Shown piece by piece: positions 14,998 through 25,382 of a stretch of 64,000 bases of DNA (its first letter is position 1; every line of letters starts with the position of its first letter). The translations under genes were made by a program, and so were the position numbers. The notes beneath the pieces were generated by a model. That model saw only the letters and a program-made list of their open reading frames with translations. It was not told the DNA's origin and ran no database searches. The DNA comes from Candidatus Kuenenia hertensis (GTDB taxonomy: Bacteria > Planctomycetota > Brocadiia > Brocadiales > Brocadiaceae), in contig SOET01000001.1 of the NCBI GenBank assembly GCA_021646465.1, positions 124,001 through 188,000 on the forward strand, read 5' to 3'.

Positions 14998-15311
14998 ACT
15001 TGGATATAAAACCTCTCGTTTTTATTAACTGTAGGTCGGGTTTCTTACCCGACATTTTCCTGTTTATCAAATTCCTCAATTATTGTTGAACATACAAATT
15101 AAATGGCATGCCTGCCGATAGCATAAACAAAGAACGAGTCATGGATAGGGTGTTACTTTTTGTTACTTTCCAACTCACGTCAGTTTTTACCGGCGAAAAC
15201 AAAAATTTACAAAAACATTAAAAAAAACTTGTAATTTTACCCGGTTCTGCTTTAATACTTGCCAAGTCCAAACACAGAAACGCTTTCTGATATTTTTAAC
15301 GACTATTATAA
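14998..15311. other. Gene-free stretch before the HDOD kinase
   Basis: Contains the hairpin GTCGGGT-TTCTT-ACCCGAC (15035-15053), a version of which recurs at about 49828, and a promoter candidate at 15229. Nothing else is recognised. Confidence 0.5.
15229..15256 (+). promoter_or_regulatory. Sigma-70-like promoter candidate
   Basis: TTGTAA (15229-15234), 16-bp spacer, TTTAAT (15251-15256), ending 55 bp before the ATG at 15312 of the HDOD kinase gene. Confidence 0.35.
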
Positions 15312-17450
15312 ATGCTGCCGACCATAGATCAAACGTCACAAAGCATTTTGAATGAGTTGCATGGATTTAAACCTCCATCGCTTCCCCACAGCCTGCTGCA
15401 ATTGCTGCGCGCCTGCCAGAAAAGCGACACATCATTTCAGGAAATAGCAGAACTTATCCGCAGAGACGCGGCTATCTGTATGAATGTAATAAATCTCGCC
15501 AATTCAGCTTTTTACGGGCATCGAAGGGGGATAACCTGTATCGATAAAGCTTTGGTAGTGCTTGGTATAGAAACGCTGAAGACGGTCGCAATGACAACTG
15601 CCGTTCATCAGTTTTTTTCAAGCTTTAATGCTGACAGAATCCTTCTTCTCAAGACATTCTGGCATCGTTCACTTACCGGCGCAATGCTCGCGAAATCCTT
15701 GTCTGCTTTGACAGGATACACCTATCCGGATGAAGCCTATCTGACGGGACTTTTGCATAACATCGGCCAACTCATTTTAATAAGTGGTTATACGGAAAGA
15801 TATGTGGAGATAGCCCTTCGTGCAAAGAGCGAGGACGAGCTTATTATTAGTGAAAAAAAAGACCTGGGCGTTACTCACAGCGAAGCGGGTTTCTGGCTTG
15901 TAAATGACTGGAATCTTGAGAGTTTTGCGGCAGATGCTATTCTTTACCACCACGAACCGGCAAATTCGGTTTTAGATGCACATCACCTTGTAAAAATCGT
16001 TAATTTAGCCAGTTTGCTCAGTAGTGAAAATGCTGAGAACCAGCAATCAACTGTTGAAACAGCAGACTGTTTATTCGGACTGACTGCTCCTATGGTCAAA
16101 GAAATTATCGAAAGAACGGAAAGGGAGGTGCAGATCATTGCAGATTCAATGGATATTGTCGGGGGAAAACATGCAAGTGCAAAAAAGGCAGAAAACACCG
16201 ACCAAAATAAGCTTGCACAACTTGCCGAGGAAGTAAAGAATTTCAGTCTTGTAAGTTCGGCCAAAAATCAGCTTCAGCAGGCCAGGAGTAAAGCAGATAT
16301 GGCGGGACACATCAAGGTTGCCCTTAAACTTCTGTTTGGATTGGACAATTGTCAACTATTTCTTTACGACGCCTCTGCCAATGCAATAAAAGCCACTCTT
16401 TACAGGAATGATAAAGAATCTGAACAAAGGAAACCTGAAGAAATCTCAATCTTTGCAGAACAGAACAGGAGCATTGTAACAAACGCACTGCTGCAAAACC
16501 GTATAACGTCATCTTTGAATGAGAATTTTTCCAATCTGAGCATTGTTGACAGACAACTTATACGATTATTACGTTCTGGCGGGATATTATGTTTGCCGTT
16601 GACAGCAAATAATGAATTCATTGGAGTGTTAGTTATTGGCATAGATAAAAACTATCAAACCCGCCATATTGGCCAGCAGCGGCTATTAGAGTTTTTTGCA
16701 GCAGAAACCGGGGTATTTATTAAAAATATTGAATCTGATCTTTCAGATAAAAATGCCGGTACAGTCATCGAATCCCATGAAATATCAAAAAAGATAAGGG
16801 AAGTGATACACGAAGCCAATAATCCTTTAAGTATTATTAAAATCTACCTGGAAATGCTGGGGCAAAAATTGGGCAACGATTCCAGTGCTCAAAAAGAACT
16901 ACAGATTATAAAAGAGGAAATTGACCGGACCGGGAAAATTCTTCTGAGATTTTCTGATAGTAACTCAAGCGCTGTTGAAAAGGGATTTATTGATGTGAAC
17001 AAATTGATTAATGACACATTTCTTATTTTTAAACAATCCTTATTTATTACCCATAACATTGAATATCAACTTGACCTTGACAAATCAATGCCTCCTGTTC
17101 AAACCGATGGCGCTGCTCTGAAACAGATATTGATAAACCTGCTGAAAAACGCTGTAGAAGCATTACAAAGAGAAGGGAAAATACATGTAACAACGAGCGA
17201 CTGCATTACTATTGACGGTAAACCTTTTATAGAAATAGTAGTGAAGGACAACGGTCCGGGCATACCTGAACACATCCATAAAAACATCTTTAAACCGGTA
17301 CAGAGTACAAAAGGGAAGAACCACTCCGGACTTGGTCTAAGTATTGTCAAAAATCTGGTCTCTTCTTCTATGAAGGGATTCATTAACCACCGAAGTTCAA
17401 AAACCGGAACGGAATTTATAATTCACCTGCCGAGAAGGACGGCCAAATAA
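15312..17450 (+). CDS. HDOD-GAF-histidine kinase
   Basis: 712 residues with no transmembrane segment, so cytoplasmic. Residues about 15-215 form an HDOD domain (FKPPSLPHSLLQLLR, then LANSAFYG, then YLTGLLHNIGQLIL), related to HD hydrolases but lacking most of their metal ligands. Residues about 305-460 are GAF-like. The kinase core follows: H-box with H500 (REVIHEANNPLSIIKIYLEM), N-box (QILINLLKNAVEAL), G1 (VKDNGPGIPEHI) and G2 (NHSGLGLSIV). It ends 22 bp before the start of the response-regulator gene, which is the likely phosphotransfer partner. The signal sensed is unknown. Confidence 0.88.
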   Translation: MLPTIDQTSQSILNELHGFKPPSLPHSLLQLLRACQKSDTSFQEIAELIRRDAAICMNVINLANSAFYGHRRGITCIDKALVVLGIETLKTVAMTTAVHQFFSSFNADRILLLKTFWHRSLTGAMLAKSLSALTGYTYPDEAYLTGLLHNIGQLILISGYTERYVEIALRAKSEDELIISEKKDLGVTHSEAGFWLVNDWNLESFAADAILYHHEPANSVLDAHHLVKIVNLASLLSSENAENQQSTVETADCLFGLTAPMVKEIIERTEREVQIIADSMDIVGGKHASAKKAENTDQNKLAQLAEEVKNFSLVSSAKNQLQQARSKADMAGHIKVALKLLFGLDNCQLFLYDASANAIKATLYRNDKESEQRKPEEISIFAEQNRSIVTNALLQNRITSSLNENFSNLSIVDRQLIRLLRSGGILCLPLTANNEFIGVLVIGIDKNYQTRHIGQQRLLEFFAAETGVFIKNIESDLSDKNAGTVIESHEISKKIREVIHEANNPLSIIKIYLEMLGQKLGNDSSAQKELQIIKEEIDRTGKILLRFSDSNSSAVEKGFIDVNKLINDTFLIFKQSLFITHNIEYQLDLDKSMPPVQTDGAALKQILINLLKNAVEALQREGKIHVTTSDCITIDGKPFIEIVVKDNGPGIPEHIHKNIFKPVQSTKGKNHSGLGLSIVKNLVSSSMKGFINHRSSKTGTEFIIHLPRRTAK

Positions 17451-17472
17451 ATAATGATTGACAGTAGCTTAT

Positions 17473-19659
17473 ATGAACCAACAACCACTATATCAAAATT
17501 TAACCGCTGAAAATGATTTTCGTGAAATGCAGGTTCTGGTAGTAGACGACGATCCCAGAATGCTGGAAAGCGTTAAGCATCTTCTGGAAAATCATCGATA
17601 TTCCGCTACCATTGCCGGGGGCGGCGCTCAAGCCTGTCAGGAACTTTTAAAAACGCAATTCGATCTTTTATTGCTTGATCTTAATCTTGATGACATATCA
17701 GGCTATGACGTAATGAATTTTATGAACGACAATTCAATTAAAACGCCTGTCATTGTGATAAGCGGAAACTCATCTTTTGCTTCTGCCAGCAAGGCAATAC
17801 AAATGGGCGCTCTGGACTATATTAAAAAGCCATATGATCCTGAGGAGCTGCTCGTTACAATCAAAAATACCACCACTAAAAAACAGCTTGAAGAGATAAA
17901 CACGAAAATGCAGCGTCAGCTGAAGAAATCTGAAGCGCTTCACCGATATATCGTCAATAATTCTCCTGACATAATTTGTGTTCTCGATCACGAAGGCCGG
18001 ATTATATTTATAAATGCTAAAGTCGAAAAGTTTTTAGAATACAAGCAGCATGAACTTATAGGAAAACTCTATTCCGAGATTGTTAACGCAGAAGACATAG
18101 AAAGGTTACATTTCTTTGTAAAAGAAAAAATTTTACACAATCCGGGAGATTGCAAACCCGATAAAATAGAGGTTCGTCTTGTTCCGAAAGGGAGTTGTTC
18201 TCAATGTCGGTTTGTTGAACTTACGCTATTTCCTGTTGAATTAAATTCTCTGGGGTTTCGGCCCAAAAAAAGGGTGACTTCCAGAGAAAAATTATTTGGG
18301 ATATATGCAATTGCCCACGACATTACGGAGAGAAACGAGGCAAAAGAATACATAAACTTTCAAGCATGCCACGACTTATTAACAAAATTACCGAACCGGG
18401 CATTTTTTGAAAACCGGGGACGTCTGGCCATAGGCAGAGCAACCCAAAATAAGTGTATTGTTGCTGTCATGTTTCTTGACCTGGACAGATTCAAAATAAT
18501 TAACGATTCGCTTGGGCACGCAATGGGAGACCGATTGCTTCAATCTGTGACGCAGAGGCTGGGAGCCTGCTTGCGTAAGCATGATACGTTGTCACGTTTT
18601 GGCGCTGATGAATTTATGCTGCTGCTTCCGGAAATAAGCACCCGCGAAAATGCCGAGATCGTTGCATCGAAAATTATTGATATAATGCATGAACCTTTTA
18701 TGCTCGGCGGTCAGGAAATATTCGTTGATGCTAGTATAGGTATTTCTGTTTTCCCGGGAAACGGGGAAACAATTGAACGACTTATTCAAAACGCCGAAAT
18801 AGCCATGTATAATGCAAAAGGCCGGGGGAAAAAGAGGGTTCAGTTTTTTGACAATAAAATGAATATTTCCAGTTCCAATCGTTTAGTGTTGGAAAGGGAT
18901 TTGAGACGCGCTTTGAAGAACAATGAGTTTGAAATTTGCTATCAGCCACAGATAGCGATTGATACCGGAAGGATCATTGGTTTTGAGGCCCTTATCCGAT
19001 GGAATCATCCGGAAAAAGGGAAAATCCGTCCCTGTGAGTTTATTCCTGTCGCTGAGGAAACAAAACTGATAGAAGATTTAGGGGAATGGGTTCTTGGGAA
19101 TGCATGTTGTGAGGTTAGGGAGTGGATAAAAAAAGGCTACGATAGAATTCGTTTGTCTGTTAACATTTCTCCCATGCAGATTGAAGATCCCCGTTTTGTG
19201 GAAAAATTCCTGCATATACTTAACATATGTGACTTTCCCGGAAGAAACATGGAAATTGAACTGACGGAAAGCATATTAATGACCGATCTTGAACGTATGG
19301 CCCAAATACTCAACCAACTTCACAAACAATCGATAACGGTTGCTATAGACGACTTTGGTATTGGATATTCATCCTTGTCGTATATACAAAAACTACCGAT
19401 CCATACGCTTAAGATTGATCAATCATTTATGCAAAGCATTCAAAGCGAAACAGATGAATCCTGTCTGGTTAATGCAATACTTGCAATGGGGAAAGGACTC
19501 AAATTGAACACCGTCGCTGAAGGTGTAGAAACCATGGCTCAGATTAAATACTTACAAAATATGGGTTGTGATGCTGTTCAGGGATATTATTTTGGAGAAC
19601 CCCGGTCTGGAGAAAAATGTTTTAACCTGCTGACAGAAACAACGTTTGTTACTGCATAA
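17473..19659 (+). CDS. REC-PAS-GGDEF-EAL c-di-GMP turnover protein
   Basis: 728 residues from the ATG at 17473; an upstream in-frame TTG at 17458 is less likely. A receiver domain at about 19-140 has D25-D27, phospho-acceptor D69 (LLLLDLNL) and K119 (YIKKP). A PAS domain lies at about 155-275. The GGDEF domain has the signature altered to GADEF (RFGADEFMLLLPE), which may weaken diguanylate cyclase activity. The EAL domain looks active: FEALIRWNHP, ELTESILM, IDDFGIGYSSLSY, AEGVE and QGYYFGEP. It could make and break c-di-GMP under control of the kinase upstream. BcsA later in the window has a PilZ domain and is a candidate target; this link is inference. Confidence 0.9.
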   Translation: MNQQPLYQNLTAENDFREMQVLVVDDDPRMLESVKHLLENHRYSATIAGGGAQACQELLKTQFDLLLLDLNLDDISGYDVMNFMNDNSIKTPVIVISGNSSFASASKAIQMGALDYIKKPYDPEELLVTIKNTTTKKQLEEINTKMQRQLKKSEALHRYIVNNSPDIICVLDHEGRIIFINAKVEKFLEYKQHELIGKLYSEIVNAEDIERLHFFVKEKILHNPGDCKPDKIEVRLVPKGSCSQCRFVELTLFPVELNSLGFRPKKRVTSREKLFGIYAIAHDITERNEAKEYINFQACHDLLTKLPNRAFFENRGRLAIGRATQNKCIVAVMFLDLDRFKIINDSLGHAMGDRLLQSVTQRLGACLRKHDTLSRFGADEFMLLLPEISTRENAEIVASKIIDIMHEPFMLGGQEIFVDASIGISVFPGNGETIERLIQNAEIAMYNAKGRGKKRVQFFDNKMNISSSNRLVLERDLRRALKNNEFEICYQPQIAIDTGRIIGFEALIRWNHPEKGKIRPCEFIPVAEETKLIEDLGEWVLGNACCEVREWIKKGYDRIRLSVNISPMQIEDPRFVEKFLHILNICDFPGRNMEIELTESILMTDLERMAQILNQLHKQSITVAIDDFGIGYSSLSYIQKLPIHTLKIDQSFMQSIQSETDESCLVNAILAMGKGLKLNTVAEGVETMAQIKYLQNMGCDAVQGYYFGEPRSGEKCFNLLTETTFVTA

Positions 19660-19847
19660 GAACGCTTCGTGAAAATTATGTAACTCTGAACGGTCCTGGT
19701 TCTTGCCTTATTTTTCTCCAGGAACAACTTTAATTTTTCCCTTCTTTATTCTTGCCATAATTCAGCAATAGACAACATCAGAGAATACATTACCGGCTTG
19801 AGAAACAAACCCTTTTGGTTGCGTTTCGCACAAGCTTTTGTTTAAAC

Positions 19848-19875
19848 TTGACACCCAAGCCTCTTTTGTTATAAT
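19848..19875 (+). promoter_or_regulatory. Consensus sigma-70 promoter of the arg operon
   Basis: TTGACA (19848-19853), 16-bp spacer, TATAAT (19870-19875): both hexamers match the consensus fully. It lies 63 bp upstream of the argB ATG, implying a leader of about 56 bases. No arginine-repressor operator was recognised. Confidence 0.75.
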
Positions 19876-19938
19876 CAGCCCCTTCTTTTTTATTTAAATA
19901 AAGCATACTTTTTTTATAAGATGAATAACTAAATATCC

Positions 19939-20826
19939 ATGGAAACTGCTATTCAAAAGGCCGGTATACTTTTAGAGGCCCTCCCTTATATTAAACGCTT
20001 CAAAGACAAAATTGTAGTAATCAAATTTGGCGGAAGCGCAATGACAGACGATAAAGTCCTTGCAAACGTATTGCAGGATACGGTTTTTATGAAAACGGTA
20101 GGCATGATGCCGATCCTTGTGCACGGAGGGGGACCCCACATTAGCAAGGAGATGAAAAAAAGAGGATTACATCCAAAATTTGTTGAGGGACACCGCATTA
20201 CAGACCATGAAACGCTTGAAATTGCAAAAGACGTCCTTGTTAACCAGATAGGGGCTTCCATGGTTAAAAAAATCTCAGAAATGGGGAACGATGCTGCATG
20301 TGTGTGGGAAGACGGATATTGCCCGATTACTGCAGAAAAACATTATATAGACGTAAAAGAAGAGGACGGTACAACAAGGCAGCTTGATATTGGTTATGTC
20401 GGAAAAGTAGTATCGATTGTCAGGGAAAAATTTTTAAGCTTATGCAGCGAGTGCACAATACCAATAGTTCCCCCTTTGGCAAAAGGGAACGACGGAGAAA
20501 TATATAACATTAATGCCGATAGCGTTGCGGCATTTATTGCAAAGGCGCTTGGGGCGGAAAAACTCGTTTTTTTGTCGGATACCCATGGTATTATGACGAG
20601 GCCAAACGATGAATCTTCTTTTGTTTCTACTTTACACGAGGATGAGGCGCATAGGCTTATTGATAAGAAAATTATCAACGGAGGAATGCTTCCCAAGGTA
20701 TTTGCCTGTATTGCAGCAGTAAAAGCAGGAGTAAAGAAGGCGCATATTATTAACGGACAAATTCCCCATGCACTCCTGCTGGAAATTTTTACCGATAAAG
20801 GAGTAGGGACTCAGATTATTGTATAG
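19939..20826 (+). CDS. argB: Acetylglutamate kinase
   Basis: 295 residues, normal length. It phosphorylates N-acetyl-L-glutamate in the second step of arginine synthesis. The amino-acid kinase fold is clear: VVIKFGGSAM (about 27-36), VHGGGPHISKEM with the substrate-binding GGG, NADSVAAFIAKALGAEKLVFLSD, and GGMLPKVFACIAAVKAGVKK. First gene of argB-argD-argF-rph-rdgB, driven by the consensus promoter at 19848. Feedback inhibition by arginine is common in this family, but the N-terminal regulatory helix cannot be judged by eye. Confidence 0.96.
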   Translation: METAIQKAGILLEALPYIKRFKDKIVVIKFGGSAMTDDKVLANVLQDTVFMKTVGMMPILVHGGGPHISKEMKKRGLHPKFVEGHRITDHETLEIAKDVLVNQIGASMVKKISEMGNDAACVWEDGYCPITAEKHYIDVKEEDGTTRQLDIGYVGKVVSIVREKFLSLCSECTIPIVPPLAKGNDGEIYNINADSVAAFIAKALGAEKLVFLSDTHGIMTRPNDESSFVSTLHEDEAHRLIDKKIINGGMLPKVFACIAAVKAGVKKAHIINGQIPHALLLEIFTDKGVGTQIIV

Positions 20827-20887
20827 TCGCTGTATTTGTAATTTTTTATTTTCCATTTATAGACCTTTATGAAATAATTTTATTGTA

Positions 20888-22069
20888 ATGAACACGCAAG
20901 AAATCCAAAAAATTTATGAACGCTACGTCATTCCCAATTACATCAGAAATCCGATACTGCTGGTAAAAGGAAATGGAGTGGAAATTTGGGATGCCGAAGG
21001 GAAACGTTACCTTGATCTTTTTTCAGGGTGGGCAGTCAGTTTGCTGGGCCATTGCCATCCAGAAACGGTAAAAGCCATTCAAAACCAGGCCGCAAAACTG
21101 CAGCATGCCCCCAATATTTATTACACAGAACCTCAAGGCATACTGGCAAAACACATTTCTGAAAAATCGTTTGGAGGGCAATGCTTTTTTTGCAACAGCG
21201 GCGCTGAGGCAAATGAAGCTGCTATTAAACTTGCCCGTATTCATGGCTCGGTTAAAGGAAAATACAAAATCATCACTTTTTCCGACTCATTCCACGGCAG
21301 AACGATTGCTACGGTAACGGCTACCGCACAGCCAAAATATCATAAAGGATTTGCACCCCTTGTTGAAGGATTTTCTTACGTTCCATTTAACGATCTTGAG
21401 ACATTAAAAAAGACTATTGATGACAAAACCTGCGCAATTATGCTGGAAACAATCCAGGGCGAAGGAGGCATCAATATTGCGGCAAAAGAATTTTTGAAAG
21501 GCATAAGAAATCTTTGTGATGAAAAAGGGCTGCTGTTAATCCTTGATGAAGTACAATGCGGAATGGGAAGGACGGGTAAATACTTTGCTTATCAACATTA
21601 CGATATCGAACCGGATATTATGACATTAGCAAAGGCGCTTGGAGGAGGTGTTGCAATTGGAGCAATGACGGCAAAAAAAGAAATTGCCAAAGACCTTGTA
21701 CCAGGAAGCCACGCTTCCACCTTTGGAGGAAATCCACTCGCATGTGCAGCGGGTATTGCCGTATTTGAAACCATCGATAAAGAAAACCTGCTGGAGAATA
21801 CAAGAAAAATGGGGGATTACGCCCTGGAACAATTACGTTCTCTGAAAACACAATGCAGTGTTATAAAAGAAATACGAGGTATCGGTCTTATGATAGGAAT
21901 CGAACTTGCTATAAACGGAGCCGATATTATTAAAGATTGTATCAAGGCAGGTCTCTTCCTAAACTGTACCCATGATACGGTTATCCGATTCATGCCCCCT
22001 CTCAACGTAAAAAAAGAAAATATTGATGAGGGTTTGGGTATTTTAAAAACAGTTCTGTCTAACTATTAA
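20888..22069 (+). CDS. argD: Acetylornithine aminotransferase
   Basis: 393 residues. A class III PLP-dependent aminotransferase making N-acetylornithine from N-acetylglutamate semialdehyde. Visible features: FFCNSGAEANEAAIKLAR near residue 100, the HGRTIATVTATAQPKY stretch, ILDEVQCGMGRTGK (aspartate that contacts PLP), and the lysine of LAKALGGGVAIGA that forms the Schiff base. A gap of 61 bp separates it from argB and 15 bp from argF. Members of this family can also act on succinyl-diaminopimelate, so a role in lysine synthesis is possible. Confidence 0.95.
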   Translation: MNTQEIQKIYERYVIPNYIRNPILLVKGNGVEIWDAEGKRYLDLFSGWAVSLLGHCHPETVKAIQNQAAKLQHAPNIYYTEPQGILAKHISEKSFGGQCFFCNSGAEANEAAIKLARIHGSVKGKYKIITFSDSFHGRTIATVTATAQPKYHKGFAPLVEGFSYVPFNDLETLKKTIDDKTCAIMLETIQGEGGINIAAKEFLKGIRNLCDEKGLLLILDEVQCGMGRTGKYFAYQHYDIEPDIMTLAKALGGGVAIGAMTAKKEIAKDLVPGSHASTFGGNPLACAAGIAVFETIDKENLLENTRKMGDYALEQLRSLKTQCSVIKEIRGIGLMIGIELAINGADIIKDCIKAGLFLNCTHDTVIRFMPPLNVKKENIDEGLGILKTVLSNY

Positions 22070-22084
22070 TCGGTAAGAATATTC

Positions 22085-23008
22085 ATGAAAAACAAGGATT
22101 TAATTTCTATTGCCGACCTCTCACGATCTGAAATAGAAGAAATTTTTCAGGTGACCAGAGAATTGAAAGATCAACATATAAGAGGTTTTGAGGAAAAATG
22201 CCTGAGTGGAAAAATTCTCGGGTTAATTTTTGAGAAAAGTTCCATGCGCACGCGGGTTTCCCTGGAAGTGGCAATTGTGCAATTGGGCGGTTACGCTATC
22301 TATCAAACCCAATCTGAAATTAATCTTGGCAAGAGAGAATCGATTAAAGACGTTGCCAAAGTGTTGTCACGTTATCTAAACGGGATAGCCATCCGTACAT
22401 TCGGACAGGATACGGTTCAGGAATTGGCAAAGTATGCGACTATTCCCGTCATAAATGCCTTGTCGGATCTTTATCATCCATGCCAGGCGTTAACCGATGT
22501 ATACACGATTCTGGAAAAATTCAATACCCTGGATAATGTAAAGATAGTTTTTATCGGAGACGGAAATAACGTCGCAAAATCTCTTGCACAAACCTGCGTG
22601 AAGCTGGATATCAGTTTCCACATTGCTTCACCAAAGGGATACGAATTCGATGCAGATTTCATTTCCGAACTTAAACAATTGGCTGATGGAAAAGACTTGA
22701 TTCACCTCTATCAGAATCCGGAAGAAGCGGCAGAGAACGCAAACGTCATTTATACGGATACCTGGACCAGCATGGGACAGGAAACAGAAGCAGAAATACG
22801 CAGACAGGCTTTTAAAAATTATCAGGTCAATGTTAATCTTTTGAAAATCTGTGCGAACGATGTAAAAGTAATGCACTGCCTTCCCGCCCATCGGGGAGAA
22901 GAAATCACCGATGAGGTGATTGACGGCAGGTGTTCGGTCGTATATGATCAGGCTGAAAACAGGCTTCACGTTGAAAAAGCAATTTTAAAACTTTTATTAC
23001 TCAGATAA
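22085..23008 (+). CDS. argF: Ornithine carbamoyltransferase
   Basis: 307 residues. It joins carbamoyl phosphate and ornithine to make citrulline. The carbamoyl-phosphate site reads [14 protein letters not shown] (usual form FEKxSTRTR, here SMRTR). [27 protein letters not shown] and the ornithine-binding loop [17 protein letters not shown] are all present. The stop lies 4 bp before the rph start, a tightly packed operon. Confidence 0.95.
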   Translation: MKNKDLISIADLSRSEIEEIFQVTRELKDQHIRGFEEKCLSGKILGLIFEKSSMRTRVSLEVAIVQLGGYAIYQTQSEINLGKRESIKDVAKVLSRYLNGIAIRTFGQDTVQELAKYATIPVINALSDLYHPCQALTDVYTILEKFNTLDNVKIVFIGDGNNVAKSLAQTCVKLDISFHIASPKGYEFDADFISELKQLADGKDLIHLYQNPEEAAENANVIYTDTWTSMGQETEAEIRRQAFKNYQVNVNLLKICANDVKVMHCLPAHRGEEITDEVIDGRCSVVYDQAENRLHVEKAILKLLLLR

Positions 23009-23012
23009 ACCC

Positions 23013-23729
23013 ATGAGAGTTGACAACCGCAAATATGATGAATTACGACCTTTAACCATCACAAGAAATTTTACCAAATATTCTCCTGGCTCTATTCTTA
23101 TAGAATCGGGCAATACAAAAGTTATTTGTACTGCTTCAATAGAGGAGAGCGTACCACCCCACATTAAAAATACCGGAACGGGTTGGGTTACTGCTGAATA
23201 TTCACTATTGCCCGGTGCAACGCCTACAAGAACGGCAAGGGAATCCTCAAAGGGAAAAGTGTCCGGCAGGACGCACGAAATCCAACGCCTGATAGGACGC
23301 TCTTTACGGGCAATTTGTGATCTTGCTTTGTTGAAAGAGCGAACGATCTGGATCGATTGTGACGTAATACAGGCTGACGGCGGCACCCGCACCGCTGCAA
23401 TTACAGGGAGTTATGTAGCATTGGCAGACTCAGTACAATGGTTAATAGACAAAAATGTAATCAAGGAAAATCCTCTTCTTAACAGTGTCGCAGCGGTAAG
23501 TGCGGGAATTGTAAATAATGTTGCATTGCTGGATCTTTGTTATGCGGAAGATGCTACCGCACAGGTAGATATGAACTTTGTAATGACAGGCAATGGCAAA
23601 TACGTTGAAATACAGGGCACCGGCGAAGAATACGCTTTTGACGAAGAACAATTGGCAAAAATGTTAAAGTTAGCCAACAAAGGAATTTGTGAAATAACGG
23701 AAATTCAAAAAAAGGCATTGGAAACGTAA
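23013..23729 (+). CDS. rph: Ribonuclease PH
   Basis: 238 residues. A phosphorolytic 3'-5' exoribonuclease that trims tRNA 3' ends. Family hallmarks: [32 protein letters not shown], the [20 protein letters not shown] helix, [20 protein letters not shown] and the C-terminal [20 protein letters not shown]. Directly after argF and followed by rdgB; rph-rdgB neighbourhood is common in bacteria. Confidence 0.95.
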   Translation: MRVDNRKYDELRPLTITRNFTKYSPGSILIESGNTKVICTASIEESVPPHIKNTGTGWVTAEYSLLPGATPTRTARESSKGKVSGRTHEIQRLIGRSLRAICDLALLKERTIWIDCDVIQADGGTRTAAITGSYVALADSVQWLIDKNVIKENPLLNSVAAVSAGIVNNVALLDLCYAEDATAQVDMNFVMTGNGKYVEIQGTGEEYAFDEEQLAKMLKLANKGICEITEIQKKALET

Positions 23730-23779
23730 TGATATGCAAATGCTGATAATTATCCACACGGAGAATGCAGGAGGTTGAA

Positions 23780-24421
23780 ATGGATTCAATTGTAAACGAA
23801 ATTCATGCGAAGACAATTCTTATTGCCACGCAAAATCAGAAGAAAAAAGAGGAAATATTAGCTATTATGGGGAATACACCGGGCATCATTTTTCGGGATA
23901 TCGAAGATTTTCCCTTTATTCCTGCTGTAGAAGAAGACGGTAAAACTTACAGGGAAAACGCGATAAAAAAAGCAACCATCATGGCAAAGGCATGTAATAC
24001 ATGGGCAATGGCTGATGATTCGGGGCTTGAAATAGAAGCGCTAAAAGGTCGTCCCGGTGTTTTTTCAAACAGGTATGCAGGTCCTGGTGCCACAGATCAG
24101 GCAAATATCCAAAAAGTACTTTCGGAATTATATGACGTGACTGATGACAAACGCGCTGCCAGATTTGTTTGTTCCATTGCATTGGCAGACCCCCACGAAT
24201 TGCTTTTTGTGGTAGAGGATTATTGTGAAGGGTTTATTACAAAAGAAGCAAGAGGCACTGGAGGTTTTGGATACGATCCTGTTTTTTACATACCGTATTA
24301 CAACCAGACACTTGCCGAGCTTTCCCAATTTTCGACGTCGGTTAAGAACAAAATCAGCCATCGGGCAAAGGCATTGCAGCAGTTTAAAGAACGTATAATG
24401 CCTCTTTTGCGCAACAAATAA
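23780..24421 (+). CDS. rdgB: XTP/dITP diphosphatase (non-canonical purine NTPase)
   Basis: 213 residues from the ATG at 23780, preferred over the ATG at 23765 because AGGAGG (23769-23774) is correctly spaced before it. It hydrolyses XTP and ITP to monophosphates, keeping deaminated purines out of nucleic acid. Motifs: ILIATQNQKKKEEI at the start, MADDSGLEIEALKGRPGVFS with the catalytic acidic residues, GGFGYDPVFYIP and SHRAKALQQF. Last gene of the arg block; convergent with the oxidoreductase genes at a 9-bp gap. Confidence 0.93.
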   Translation: MDSIVNEIHAKTILIATQNQKKKEEILAIMGNTPGIIFRDIEDFPFIPAVEEDGKTYRENAIKKATIMAKACNTWAMADDSGLEIEALKGRPGVFSNRYAGPGATDQANIQKVLSELYDVTDDKRAARFVCSIALADPHELLFVVEDYCEGFITKEARGTGGFGYDPVFYIPYYNQTLAELSQFSTSVKNKISHRAKALQQFKERIMPLLRNK

Positions 24422-24430
24422 CATACATAT

Positions 24431-25360
24431 TTAATTCTGAATTTCCTTCCAATACCGATCAACGAATGACTGTATTTGGCAGAGCGCATCTTCCTGTCTC
24501 ACAGGTTTAAAAAGATGCGCAAATCTTCCCTGTTCCTTCAAATATACCTCAACAGGTTTAAATTTTCTTGGGATAACCGTGTGCCTTATTTCACCATAAA
24601 CAGCCTCTTTTAATACCCAAATACCCGTGTCAACCGCAAGTTTCGCAAGCTTTGCCGAGTGAGACGGGTCGGTATTCCATCCCGGAGGACATGGAGAAAG
24701 ATTGATAAACAGTTTCGGTCCTTTATAGTGTTTCGCCTTTTCAAATTTGTTTATCAAATCCACTGGATGAGACGGAGAAATGGTTGCAAGATACGGGGGT
24801 TTATGGCTTCTCCATATCTCAAAAAGATCTTTTTTATAAAACAACTCTCCCAAAGGATTCATTTCTCCCACCGGAGTGGTGCCCGTTTTTGACGCAAATG
24901 GCGTTGCGCCTGAAGCTTGAAAACCGGTATTACCATATGCCTCATTATCTGAACATATGTAATAAAAATCCACATTCCGGTAAAGAGCGCCTGAAGTTGA
25001 CGCAAGTCCAATATCATATGCAACACCATCGCCTGTTAATACGACTACCTTCAAATCTTCTTCCGGGAGTAACTTCCCTTTTTTAATCAAAACATCAAGA
25101 GCATCCCTTATGCCTTGCGCCCCGGCAGGGGCACATGCCATTGCAGTATAAAGCCATGAACTCCTGAAAGGAGTGTAAGGATAGACTGACAAAAGAGTAA
25201 AACAACCCGCTGCATTGACAATGACAATATTTTCTCCCAGCGCCTTCAGGCAATGCCGCAGCGACAAGAGCCCGCCACAACCAGCACATGCAGGAGTTCC
25301 CGGATAAATATTTTCATGCGAAGGGATATCGCGAATGGATTTAATGGTACTATCACTCAT
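24431..25360 (-). CDS. 2-oxoacid:ferredoxin oxidoreductase, beta subunit
   Basis: 309 residues. The TPP-binding subunit of a pyruvate/2-oxoacid:ferredoxin oxidoreductase, an oxygen-sensitive enzyme converting a 2-oxoacid and CoA to acyl-CoA, CO2 and reduced ferredoxin. PGTPACAGCGGLLSLRH carries one cysteine pair expected for the [4Fe-4S] cluster. VVVLTGDGVAYDIGLASTSG is the GDG TPP/Mg site, and YICSDNEAYGNTG follows. It lies 22 bp downstream of the alpha subunit gene. The window shows no gamma or delta subunit, so they are encoded elsewhere or absent. Confidence 0.85.
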   Translation of the reverse strand: MSDSTIKSIRDIPSHENIYPGTPACAGCGGLLSLRHCLKALGENIVIVNAAGCFTLLSVYPYTPFRSSWLYTAMACAPAGAQGIRDALDVLIKKGKLLPEEDLKVVVLTGDGVAYDIGLASTSGALYRNVDFYYICSDNEAYGNTGFQASGATPFASKTGTTPVGEMNPLGELFYKKDLFEIWRSHKPPYLATISPSHPVDLINKFEKAKHYKGPKLFINLSPCPPGWNTDPSHSAKLAKLAVDTGIWVLKEAVYGEIRHTVIPRKFKPVEVYLKEQGRFAHLFKPVRQEDALCQIQSFVDRYWKEIQN

Positions 25361-25382
25361 GCAAAATCATACTCTTTTTAAA

